DNA of 64,000 nt from Capitella teleta (lineage: Eukaryota > Annelida > Polychaeta > Capitellidae), in the NCBI GenBank assembly GCA_000328365.1, contig KB298871.1, forward strand, positions 101,115 to 165,114, read 5' to 3'. The notes under the pieces were generated by a model that was not told where the DNA came from, did no database searches, and saw nothing but the letters and a program-made list of their open reading frames with translations. The position numbers and the translations under genes were made by a program. Every line of letters begins with the position of its first letter. The stretch's first letter is position 1. This document shows positions 53,501 to 64,000 of the stretch, one piece after another.

Positions 53501-54591
53501 ATTCACTTCACTCAGCCTGGCGTCATATTCTCAATATATATATATACTAATTAACAATTCAGTTGAAACCTGTATATTTATGCAGATATGTAGACCGAAT
53601 CGGATGTCGTCATCGCATGCACACTGAGAGAGTGGGTGTGTGTGTGTTTTATTTTCGACGAATTTGGAATATCTCCAAGGTTTTTTATTGTTCTCCAAAA
53701 TTCGGTCCATTTAATCAACGACTTTCTTTCATCAGATATAATACATCAAAAAAAAAGAGGGAGGGGTATATTTAAACAGCCTTGGTGGCGTTCACCTTTC
53801 GTAGCTTTACTTTTAGCTCTGGCCTTTATCATTCTCCTACTTCGATGGCGTCAGGTCACTGACCGAGCGTTGCTATGGCAACAAAGCATCACGAAGTAAT
53901 ATTGTGACAAGGACTGCTTACAATACACGATGCCATGGGATTGGGGTCATGTCTGGTCAGCATGGTAAGGGAACAAGTAAACATACGCCTGATCACTATG
54001 CACTCCTTTCTACACATGCACACATCTCGGCTCACATGGTAATCACATAATTGGCTTCAAAGGAACATTTTCTTCTAATATAGTGATGTTCAACACGATC
54101 AAAACCCCTTTGGTTAATCTCTAAACATATTTCGGGATTAACATGTATGCTTAATGGATGAGTCACTTGTGCATAAGTTAAGACGATGCATTAAACATTG
54201 ACAATTATGGGCGGAATCCTTTCACTGGATTCAATTTCCGTTCGTGGGTGAAACAGTGAAGACGAAAATTAGCGCCGTCGAACCCGGATAACGTACAAGC
54301 GCTGATAGCAATGTTGGGCGAGCGTGTTCTCAAGGACTTATACCTGCATAAAAGAGGTTGATTCGTCAGATTTAATGAGATGCACAGAGAGATGCTTCTG
54401 TGACGTCATAGAGGTCCGTTTGACCGGAGGCTAGAGATCGATCTAATCCCATAGCAACTGCATCTGATCTCCTTTTGTTGTGCTTCGCATAAACAGCATT
54501 GAAATCGGGATAAAGTTACTCCCTCCGCGCACCAGAGCACTTCAATTAGCACTTCCATTAGCACTTGTGAACACTTGTGTAACTTTGAGCG
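50120..54591. other. Long intergenic region, no gene recognised
   Basis: Several short ORFs occur (for example 51426-51668, 52621-52971, 53563-53775), but none shows a domain, repeat or splice context I can support. It contains the A-tract microsatellite at 50513. Confidence 0.4.
50513..50579. repeat. A31 tract followed by (AAT)n
   Basis: Thirty-one A followed by AATAATAATAATGATAATAATAATT-type repeats. A similar A17-(AAT)n lies at 55085-55121. This may mark retroposon tails, though no body is evident. Confidence 0.85.
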
Positions 54592-57006
54592 ATGGCAACG
54601 CAAACACGAAGACAAACCTCCCGACGAGGGAGACTCGGCACGACCACATCGGGAATCTCCGGAATTTGGGAGTCTGGGATCTTCAACCTGGATGATGATG
54701 CCCTGGATAGTGAGGCGAGGAACTGCACTTCGCTGACGGAGACGGATTCGCTGCCGTCTTCCTTCTACGCCGAACAACCTCATCTGCAGAAATCCCTCGA
54801 AAATGACCCTCAGCGGAGGTACAAGATTTCGGTCATCAAGGATCTGCTGAGGAACTTCAGCCTGGAGGACACGGTGGCGCACTACAAGGCCCTACCCTCC
54901 TGCAGCTTCACGGTCTCACCTGCCAACTTCAGTTATGACTGGTGAGTGAGAAAGACCGCAATTAATGGAATCCATCAACATGAGGATTTAATAATAATTA
55001 TTATGTTATAGGTAAACCTAAACTGATTAAACCTGTATGCAATATTCAACAAGACGAGGCAGTGGACCGACTGGTTTTTGAAGTTAAAAAAAAAAAAAAA
55101 AATAATAATAATAATAATAATTAAAAAAATACATGTGTTATATAGTGAGGGAATATTACTTTAATTTATCAACACAATTAGACGCGTATTATATACGTGC
55201 ACCTTGAACATGTGATTGATGGGTTTGCGAATAAGCAGCGGACATTGACCATATACCGATTACGTAATTATCATGAGATCGTGAGTGGATCAACAAGCTC
55301 GACAGTCGACGCTGATTGATCGACAGCCTCGTGTGGTGGTATAATGGATTTTAACCAACGGTGTAAACATGTTTCATCCCTGAACGTGTTGTTTTCGTTC
55401 GCAGCGCAACCTCCGCTCGCAAACTGAGAGAACGGTTGCTGAGTCTGACAGGAAGCGATGAGATGAGAATCAACGACCCCGACTACGCTTCGGATCTGAG
55501 GAAGAAACTGGCCCAGGAGTACGAGGTGGGGTGGGGGTGGGGGGGGGGGAACCGAGGTGGGGGTGGGGGAGTGCAGACAACGGTGCGTGGCAAGCACTCT
55601 ACCAGCTGCGATTGTGGCCCCGGAAGGACGGGTTTTATGGATCTCAGTCTATACGTAAAGCATCAGAACTTAGAACTTACAAGTACTATGTACACATTGT
55701 ACAAAATACATGTACATGTATCACGCAATGCAGGAGTGAACACGTGAATTGCCTGATATTTCATTGTTGCTGCATGGCATATTTAAGCATGGAAGATAGT
55801 ATGTTCACTTGCATTAGGTGTGATAAACGTGTTTACTTATATAAAACAGATGATGAACAGATTATCTATTCAAGCACAAGTCTGATATAAACAAGTCGGA
55901 GTGAGCGCAGGAGAGTATGGTAATGGTGCTAAGTGGTGCATTGCACTTTCCATGTCGTCGGCTCACACAAGCTTAGGATTGTCGATCTCCGCCGTGGAGC
56001 TTACGCCAGATAATGATTACTAACAAGGTGTTCATTAGAGCTCCTGATGAGGCCCCTGCTTAGCAACCTTTGTGACTCCAAAATCCAAATCACCTGTTGA
56101 TTTCGTTCTCTTCGTCCATTACACATACATTATGCGTTGAATGCAATCGTGTTCATTTCAGAGTCAGATGGATAGGGCGGAGCACTTGAGGGCAGAGGGC
56201 GAGCGCCTTCGCCTGATGAGGCTCCTGGAGCGCGGGGTAATCACCCCGGACGAGATGCACATCAGCGACAGAACAAGTCTTCGACCCGAGTGCCGCCGAC
56301 CCGCCAGGAGCGCATCCTCTCCCCGAAGATCGCTCAGCACGAGGAACGCCATTCCTGCGCGGGGCTCTGTCAACTCAGCCTCCATACTTAAGTCAGGGCG
56401 CTCCGAATTACATAATCACCCCACGATGACGTCACCACAAGGCTCGTTGTCGCTCAGGAGGAGACCCGCCCCAAAGCATGTCCCACAGAGGGTTCCTCTC
56501 GGCACCACGACAGCTGTGGAGCCTCCTTCGATGGCCGCGTGGCTCCCGGCTCTCCTTCCGCCGCACAGCCCGGGACCGGGGTTGCATGCGTCGTCCCCCA
56601 CCCTCGGGCGACGCAGCCCGAAGTATGACGATTTCGACAAATGGAGGGAGGCGCATCCAGAGGAGAAACACTCCACCTTCCTGGAGAGACACTCTTCGGC
56701 GTCTGATGGAGCAAATGTAAATTCCATCTTGACATAAAGATGTGTTGTATGTTTACATTATTTTGTTGATTTCATTACCAGCTAAAGAGTCGCTGCGCTT
56801 CATCGAGGATGTCTCGAATGTCAAGGTCATTTCAAGAACGATATGAACACCCTCTCGTCACAGAAATGAAGCACATTGAGGTGATTCCATTTCATCGTTA
56901 GATCTTTCAATTGCTTTGTTTTCTTTTGCAGACGGTGAGCGGATTGTACCAGATCGCGGACGAGTTGTATCCTCAAAAACGAAGGCCAAGAGTGACAGAT
57001 TTTTGA
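54592..57006 (+). CDS. Unrecognised 399-aa protein, five exons
   Basis: Exons 54592-54941, 55405-55525, 56162-56716, 56782-56880 and 56932-57006 join in phase and sum to 1,200 nt including the stop. The protein has a basic start (MATQTRRQTSRRGRLG) and an acidic Ser/Thr segment. A helical stretch follows (YKISVIKDLLRNFSLEDTVA; ATSARKLRERLLSLTG; DYASDLRKKLAQEYE), then a strongly charged helix (DRAEHLRAEGERLRLMRLLE). A long Ser/Pro/Arg-rich disordered region comes next. The end is a conserved-looking tail (LVTEMKHIETVSGLYQIADE, then YPQKRRPRVTDF). No signal peptide or membrane helix is present. I do not recognise the family; a cytoplasmic or cytoskeletal scaffold is only a guess. An alternative reads through the third donor and stops at 56737. 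The (AAT)n tract at 55085 is in intron 1. Confidence 0.7.
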
Positions 57007-60000
57007 TTCAATTTTGTGTTCATTGTAAGCGTGAAATGGACAATCGCTGTAATTGTTTGCCAGATGTTGTTGCTAGGTTTACGCTGTTGCTATGGTTATA
57101 GCTTGTCTGTGTACGTTGCGTTTTGGGTTTTATATTTTCTTAATTGGTTTGATTTACCAAATTTGTGCAACGGGTTATACGTGCAACGACCGTTATAACT
57201 GTTGTGGAAGTCATAACGTAAAATTATAATCAAACCACTCGTATCAATTATATTAGTGCTGGTATGAACTCCAAATGTGCCTTATTTGAATGTGGGTGCT
57301 GGATTCCTCTGTGTTTCATAAATCATAATACATGTGCCACCTGTATCGTTATACATAACTCAAACATAATATTATTCATTAGTTTTATGACTTCTATTAT
57401 TATAATTACCAGTACCATGTTAATTAGTGACGCAAATGCATGCAGCATACTAGGGCTGCATGATAACACATATCTCTCACCAGACGTGCGCTGTGCCTCG
57501 TTCATCAATCCTTGTTTACCTGCTTTGCGCGAGGCCCAGATACAGGACGCAGTCTCCTCACACAGCGGCTCAGTTGCCGGATGCTTGCGAGTTCTGACGT
57601 CGATGCCATTGGAGGGCAACAAACCCTTCGTTAACCTACAGACGGATGTCAACAATATCGACCCACAAAGAGACAGAGCTATAAACATATTTACTGTTTA
57701 CATTAGTGTAAACGAAAACAAGAAACTTCTGGATTTAATAAACGGGTATTGCACTCATTGATTTGACGTGTGTGTGTGTGATTTGATTTTTTGATTTTTT
57801 TGATTTTTATTATTTTTATTTTTTTATTTTTTTAATAATAATTATGTACTTCAGTGCTTTCTGTGGGAATTAACTGCTTCATCTGGGAATTAACGTACGT
57901 TCAACGTTTACATCGGTATCAGTCCACGTGTATTTACTTCAGAGTAAGCTTCCTGAATTCAATGTCTAATACATGCACCCAATTAACCCAGCGGACCGGT
58001 GGTTTTGCCGTCTGGCTGCGAGGGGATGCCCTGAACGATGCCGGGAAACGTGAGAACGATACGTTATGATATTGAAAAGTGCGTTCTGATTTCAAATGAT
58101 CGAGTTCAAAATTAAGGGAGCATTTGACTGGGACAATACCAGTTTCGGTTACTATATACCCTAGTACCCCTCCAAGTCGAATACATAGTTTCCACAACTT
58201 GTTAGCATTTACGATGGATTTTATTATTGATGATGATTTACAGGGTAAAATGAATTAAAATAATACATATAAATGATACAAAAAAGTGCAATCCCATAAT
58301 TCTGAAGAAATGGTTCTGAATAACTGGTCTTTTTTTCGCCCAGTCGAATGTACGGTTTCGACGAACCCGAAACTGGTTTCGCCCAGCCGAAATTTATGCA
58401 CTCAAGATGCTGAAAAGTACGTTATGTTAGTGATAATGTTGGTGCGTTATGATTTTATGGAGGTGGTGACACATGCGTTATGATTTTATGGATCACCTGG
58501 GAAATCACCTGCTTAGTCATCACCGGAGTTCGCTTCAGGTGTGATGGTGCCAAATACGCCAAATTTCGCTCCAAAACTAAATAAGATAGATTCCACGCAT
58601 TCTTTGAATACAACAGAGCATTACTGTTCACCATTTTTCTGGTAACGAGCGTAGAAAAATGAATGCGAAGGGAAGAGATGGTGATCGACAGCCTCATGCA
58701 TATTCATGAGGTTTGGCATCGTCACGTGACTTGGAGGCATTAACAGTTGAGAATCTTCATTCATGCCTCCAACATCAACTCCGTGTGTTGTGTTTTGAAA
58801 TTGTGATAAAATACTCTCGAACTCCTTGGATTATATTGAAATTTTTCCGAGAGGTAAGTCATTCACACAATGCATCGTGCTGCTCGCATCGCACGTGTAT
58901 TTACCTGTGCAGTTCAGGGATTTTAATTTCAATGGAGAATTCAGTCCGTCCGAGTGACTTCGACACTGGCGCTCCGGGTCTGCTTGTATAGGTCGTGACC
59001 TACTTCCAGTGGCATCGGTGAAGCCTCTGTTGGAAGGAGTGCACTACTTGCAACAATTAAACTGGCTTCAGATTTACTGGAACTAGTATACCGATTCGGA
59101 CATAACCATAATACCATTACTTCATTCACGATCTCCAGAGTTGATATTAGCTATCATGCTATCAGCTTTGTTAGTTGATTGTGGAGACTATCAAAAGTAT
59201 TCTATTAGCTGATTACGCCTAAATATTATTTATGCTGACTGGCGTTCCTTGATCCTAGCATGGACTTGGTATAACATGTTAATAATGAATAAATTGAGGT
59301 CATAAACTACATTCAACATTGAATAACTATAAGGTTTCGTTACAAATATAAGGGCCTGCGACATGTGTCTTTACTATATAATGGTCAATAGCAAGTCCTA
59401 TTGTAGTAGATCATTCAATATTGACTTGTGTGGGGTTCTTTAGATCTCATAATATTCTATTCCATTGAATTGCTGACTCCTAATTCAGATGTGACACTGT
59501 TTCAAAGCAAGCAGTTTTTTCATCTGCCTCTCATCAAAGGTCATAGGTCATGAACGAAGGACTTGGCGACAAGTTGTCTTCGTTCAGAAACTGCCTTTTT
59601 GCTGCTTCATCCAATTATGGGATGGCCTGGTGCTCACTGAATATTGCTCTACGGGGTAATTATTACTAATTAACTTATCTTGTATCTTTGTACAAAATAC
59701 TAGTCTAGTTGAGATTGAGTGGAATTCATATACTGCATTCTAGTTGTTCATGTCATCATTGTCTTGTATTGTATGATTCACCTACATTGAAATTCATGTA
59801 ATTTGTATAGTCCATGGCCATTTGACTTTTGCCCTTTGACCTCACAGCGTTTTTACAAATTGTAATTCGTTATAATTGTAATTTTTCGGTGACTCTGCAG
59901 TGCTGCCCAACTGTGTAACAAGGCCGGGCGCTGTGTACTACTGTCTATGGTGGTATGCATTTATCGATAAGAGTAGGGGGAAACCCCGGTCTCGGGCCTT

Positions 60001-62768
60001 CTGTTCTGGCGCCCGTATAATCCGAATGGTTTGGGTGGAGCCATAAAACCCCATCATGTCAAATGAACACTGTGTGCTTATTTGCTGCTTAATGATAAGC
60101 TTAATTATAATTATTAGATGCCATACTAGATTCCAGCTTCAAGTGCATGTGACCTTTATGCACTCATTTCAATTAACAGCTGTTGAATGTTGCTAGGGTT
60201 TTATTCATGCACCGACTGAATCTTTGCATATTCATCCAAAGTTTCCCCCTGAATGCATTCATTGGTCTTTCACCTGGTCTTATGCAACTCCTAATACATC
60301 CATACTGGCGCCTATGTCCCCTATACTGAATACACCATGTGATTTGCAGCCAGCATTTCAGACTTCGTTTGTGATTGTGCCTGGATGAATTCTCAATAAG
60401 ACACATTGTATTCAGACTCTAGAGCCAGCACTAGCCTTATTTGGAGGTCTTGCGAAGCCTCAGTACTGTAACTCAGCTATACCGGGGATTGTGCTGTGAA
60501 GCCGTCGAAATAGCAATGCATGAGGCAATCTACTAGTACGAACAAGAGTTGAGGAGTGCTTATCACATGTTTATCAACGATATCGTTTCATGATTGTTAT
60601 CAGCGCAATACAATGAATTCAAGCTCTTCAAGTAACAGTATCTTATCAGTCGTCACTATAGAGTATATATACTAGAGTCAGAGCACCATGCAAACATCCC
60701 TTTTCCGATTTGCGTTCATTCCATTTCATACTCACTGAGTGCTGACGCAATTTCGCTCCTCGGATTTCTAATCAAGGCGGATTGTTCCGTCGTCTAATTC
60801 CGCGTTTTAGTTCATGAGATGAAAACGAGGATCAGGGGCGGATTGGTTTTATCCCCTATTGTGTGATCATATATGCTTCGTGTGACTGTGCGTCAGTGGC
60901 ATTCCAATGCCTCGTGCGATATTCTACCCTCATCCAGACTAACCTCATTCATTCGGCTTTTCAAATATAAATATTTGAAGTATTGTTCATTTTAACCAGG
61001 TTGAAGAGGTTCTTCAAATAAACTGCGTCGTGATCAGTAAAAGTATTGACGAAACAAGAGAAATTTTGAAACCAATGTTATTCGCTGTTTCGGAAACTGA
61101 GATTGGATTTGGGAAGGATTAGGAAGAAAGAATCTCACCGTGAGTTGTATGGAGGGAAAGCTACGCAATGTCTGTGGTATATACAAGACTACCGCCATGC
61201 ATACCTATATTGATACTTATTATGTATCATTGAGCATGCACTCTTTTGTGTAAACTGTTGCATTCCAACAACTGTTGCTCCACCGCAAATCACTCCGCAT
61301 GCCGCACCACGCCCTTCTTCCGTCTCCCTTTGATTGGCTTCCCTCCCTGCATCCCTGCGAGCGTTGGGTTGCAGCGTCCGCGCGATGCACGAGCCACTCG
61401 TCCAGTCGTAAAGCATCGAAGCTGCCAAGTCTCCCGGTTTTTATCCCTGGTTCCCATTGTTTTATTCCTCTCATTCCCATTGTTCTCCGTCTCTTTCGCT
61501 CGCACGTGCTCATGTGTCTCGTCCATTTTTCTCCTCAGCAAAATGTTGTTTTAAAGTTTACTGAATTATTTTGTAAGTTTGTAGTTTATTGTGTGATTTC
61601 GAACCTCTGAGAATGTAAACAATTTAAGACCTTTTGTACTGGCTGACCTGTGCCGCAGTATACGATGTCAGATGAATCTCTTTATGGCTGTTTACACCTG
61701 CAAACTTTGTTCGTATATTTTCTTCTTGTGTTCTTTGAACAGATTTACTTGAGCTATGATAACAAACATTGTTCAACTTCAAGGATAAATAGCTGAATAC
61801 TCCTCTCTTATGTCTACTCTTAGCATATTTCTTACCAACCCTTTTTTCATTTTTTTTTTTCTTTCTGTTGGATGAAAATTTCAATCATTGAAATAATATG
61901 ATAATATATGATTGAATTATTTTATTTGCACAATTTACAAGCAAAACCCAACTCTATTCATCCTCTAATTGCTGTTGTCACTTCACCGTCCTTTGGCTTA
62001 CAAAAGCTCCCAATCCTCTTTGAGGTTAAACTTTTTGGCGCTGTGCCAACTTGTTACGTTTCAATTACTTTAGGAGGCAGCGTGTCTCCTGTTAGGCCGA
62101 CCTCCTTGAAAGCGCATCATTCGAGAGGAAGCCGTTTCGGAAGCGCCTTTTTCAAAGCCGTGACCACCACTAGCCAGTGGTCATTTAGTTCGAAAGTGAC
62201 GTCATCGCCTGTTGGAAAGAAAATCCGACGTCAATTAACCGCCACTTATCTTTCTCATTCGACCGAAACTATTTAATGGGGCTGTAAATTGCTGTAATGA
62301 ACCTTTGGTTTAAACAACTACTACTTGAAAGTTGAAACTCGAATGTGTTCAGCAACTTCAGCATCTCCATTGCACACCGAACGCTGGCTGTAGTGTAGAT
62401 TTTGTTTTCAATTCCTGCGAAATAATTACTCCCGAATTTTTAATTTCGCACACGACGCACATCTGAGCTGTTGTATATATCCTGAATAATTGATATAATT
62501 ACGTCTGCAATTTCCACTAATATGAAGTTAGCAGCGGATTTTCACAATATCCGTTCTGACGTGTGCTGATATTTTGTTTCAGGAAGAAATTTCATTTCTC
62601 AAAAAATTTCACCCGCAGTTGCGTTTTTTTTTTACGGTTGACGCATAATGTCACATTCCTTCGCATTCTTTGTCAATGAGAGAATTTCTTTAACTTGATC
62701 TTGTTAACAGTTTTTTTTTTCTTTTTTTTCTCTGTTCCAGAATGGATTTCAACACGTGACTGTAAACG
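57007..62768. other. Long intergenic region, no gene recognised
   Basis: No supported coding exon. It contains an A/T simple repeat at 57780-57840, two copies of GCGTTATGATTTTATGG at 58444-58491, and the segment at 57978-58018 shared with 40.05 kb. Near 59900-60050 a GC-richer piece ending GGAGCCATAAAACCCC resembles a LINE or SINE 3' end but was not classified. Confidence 0.4.
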
Positions 62769-64000
62769 ATGAAGGCGTCCTTCATTTCGGAGCTGCGCAC
62801 GCGTAAATATTTTTTAATAATGTATATTAATACATTAAATTAAATTATATAATTTATAATACCGGTAATTATTATTCTTTAGCGTGTGTGTTTACAAAGT
62901 TTCTTTTAATTGAGCAATATTTAATAATATTGTCATAGCTTAATTAGATTATATACATGTACGCCGGTATATACAGTGTGTATATTGTTATTTTTATGCT
63001 ACTTTTTTTAAACCACAAACCAGGAAATAATTTCCTTTTGTAACTGTTGTACATGAACTGGCAAACTGGTCTGACCTTTAACTTTCCCACCCTAATTCTC
63101 TCTATTACAGTCCTCCTCCTGCTGCTGCTGCCGTTGTTGGTTGGTGCGGAGACCAACCTTGGCTTCTTCAACGCCTCGCTGCCCTCCTCAGCCCTCCTTC
63201 CCTCGTTCACCCTCTCCCTGCGTTCAAGCATCTCCCTCAGCTTCCGAACATGTTCTTCCGGTCAGCTTATGTCTCAAAGAGGCCGCAGTGGCGACGCATT
63301 CAACATCTCCCTGACCACGGAGGGCGCCCTGTCCATCGCGTGGACCTCCTCCTCCTCAGCCTCCTCCTCAGCCTCTGATAGCCTCCTCGTGGAAGGCATA
63401 GACTTCCAGTCGAACCAGTGGTTTACCATCGACAGTCGCTTTGAGACGGGAGAAATCTTCCTCTCGGTTGAACTTGGTTCACAACCAAAGTTCAAAACTC
63501 TGCTGTCAAACAGCACGCTGAGGAGATATCTGTGGGATTTGAAACTGAGTGGGGGGGAAGGGGTGTTGGTGGGATCTGGGTTCACCGGGTGCATTCAAGG
63601 ACTGACCATTCCCCTGGACAGTGAAGACCGGCAGTCCAGTAATGTCGAATGGGGTGACTGCCCTTTGAAGTTACAGAATGGGTGTGGTGAGTTCTCTTTT
63701 CCTTATCCTGCATGGTTTTCCTTTTGGGTTTTTCATTATTTTTTGCATACTACTTTTTCTTCTTCAATTAATCCCTTTCTCACAAATATTTTTTTTTATG
63801 GGAATTGTGTCACTTAAAAGTATAGTTGAAACTCTTGAAACATCTAAAATACATCTGCAAGTATTAAATGTAGAAGACGGTTTGTGAGATGTTGTTGAGG
63901 GTTGTTGTCATCACCAGAGGACGTTGCGAATCCTTGTTGGAGCTACCCTTGCCTGAATGGAGGAACGTGCAAGAGGGAGGGGGCCGACTACTTCTGCGAA
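62769..64000 (+). CDS. Secreted or membrane laminin-G/EGF protein, 5' part
   Basis: Exon 1 (62769-62802, 34 nt) codes MKASFISELRT. Exon 2 (63111-63686) adds LLLLLLLPLLVGAETNLGFF to complete a signal peptide, then a laminin-G-like domain: SLRSSISLSFRTCSSGQLM, GVLVGSGFTGCIQGLTIP and the closing DCPLKLQNGC. Exon 3 starts at 63918 and runs to the edge with an EGF-like repeat (NPCWSYPCLNGGTCKREGAD, then YFC). Alternating LamG and EGF modules occur in Crumbs, Eyes shut, neurexin, agrin and FAT-type proteins; the visible part does not decide among them. It should act outside the cell in adhesion, polarity or matrix. The start was chosen because the spliced phase yields a clean signal peptide. The gene continues beyond the window. 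Confidence 0.82.

Noticed and set aside
57264-57761. A 165-codon plus-strand ORF
   Set aside because: Low-complexity Ile-rich start and no recognisable domain; codon use looks random.
59890-60060. A structured RNA or SINE near GGGGGAAACCCCGGTCTCGG
   Set aside because: No clear A/B boxes, no A-rich tail and no second copy in the window; kept only as a remark in the intergenic entry.
61189-61610. Six overlapping ORFs on both strands
   Set aside because: They share one GC-richer patch free of stops in several frames; none shows a protein motif.

Overview
The window is nuclear DNA from a metazoan. Its genes are split by many GT-AG introns, mostly 40-150 bp long. It carries animal-type gene families: an Ig-domain receptor, a KIAA0930/DUF2045 protein, a laminin-G/EGF protein and condensin II subunit D3. 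Intergenic DNA is AT-rich and full of small transposons, LINE fragments and one SINE. A 286-bp run of N shows a draft assembly. Compact introns plus this gene set suggest a small-genome marine invertebrate, perhaps sponge-like, but the sequence does not fix the species.

Layout. 1-3.6 kb: the end of a Ty1/copia-type LTR element, an AACGTT/CCTAA repeat island, a broken MCFD2-like EF-hand gene and a transposon fragment. 3.6-7.6 kb (-): a single-pass Ig-domain membrane protein, with a pogo-like element in its first intron. 9.7-11.0 kb (+): NTH1 DNA glycosylase, convergent with 11.3-15.1 kb (-), a secreted GH3 glycosidase. 15.3-17.7 kb: nested mobile elements, an assembly gap and a long inverted-repeat element. 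17.7-20.4 kb (+): a 16-exon gene encoding a bHLH plus HMG-box-like protein that resembles STRA8/MEIOSIN meiotic regulators; this is the most interesting locus. 20.8-22.3 kb: two transposon copies. 24.0-28.4 kb (-): KIAA0930 homologue. 28.7-30.0 kb: 5'-truncated LINE. 30.3-39.1 kb (-): condensin II subunit NCAPD3. 40.6-44.8 kb (+): mitochondrial glycine C-acetyltransferase GCAT. 45.6 kb: a 28-bp minisatellite. 49.4-49.9 kb (-): an unrecognised gene with a TATA box. 54.6-57.0 kb (+): an unrecognised 5-exon gene. 62.8 kb to the edge (+): the first exons of a secreted laminin-G/EGF protein.

The genes do not form one pathway. They cover housekeeping work (base excision repair, chromosome condensation, threonine/glycine metabolism), an extracellular sugar hydrolase, two cell-surface or secreted proteins and a probable meiosis-linked transcription factor. 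All multi-exon models given with exon coordinates keep phase across every junction and, where complete, sum to a multiple of three.
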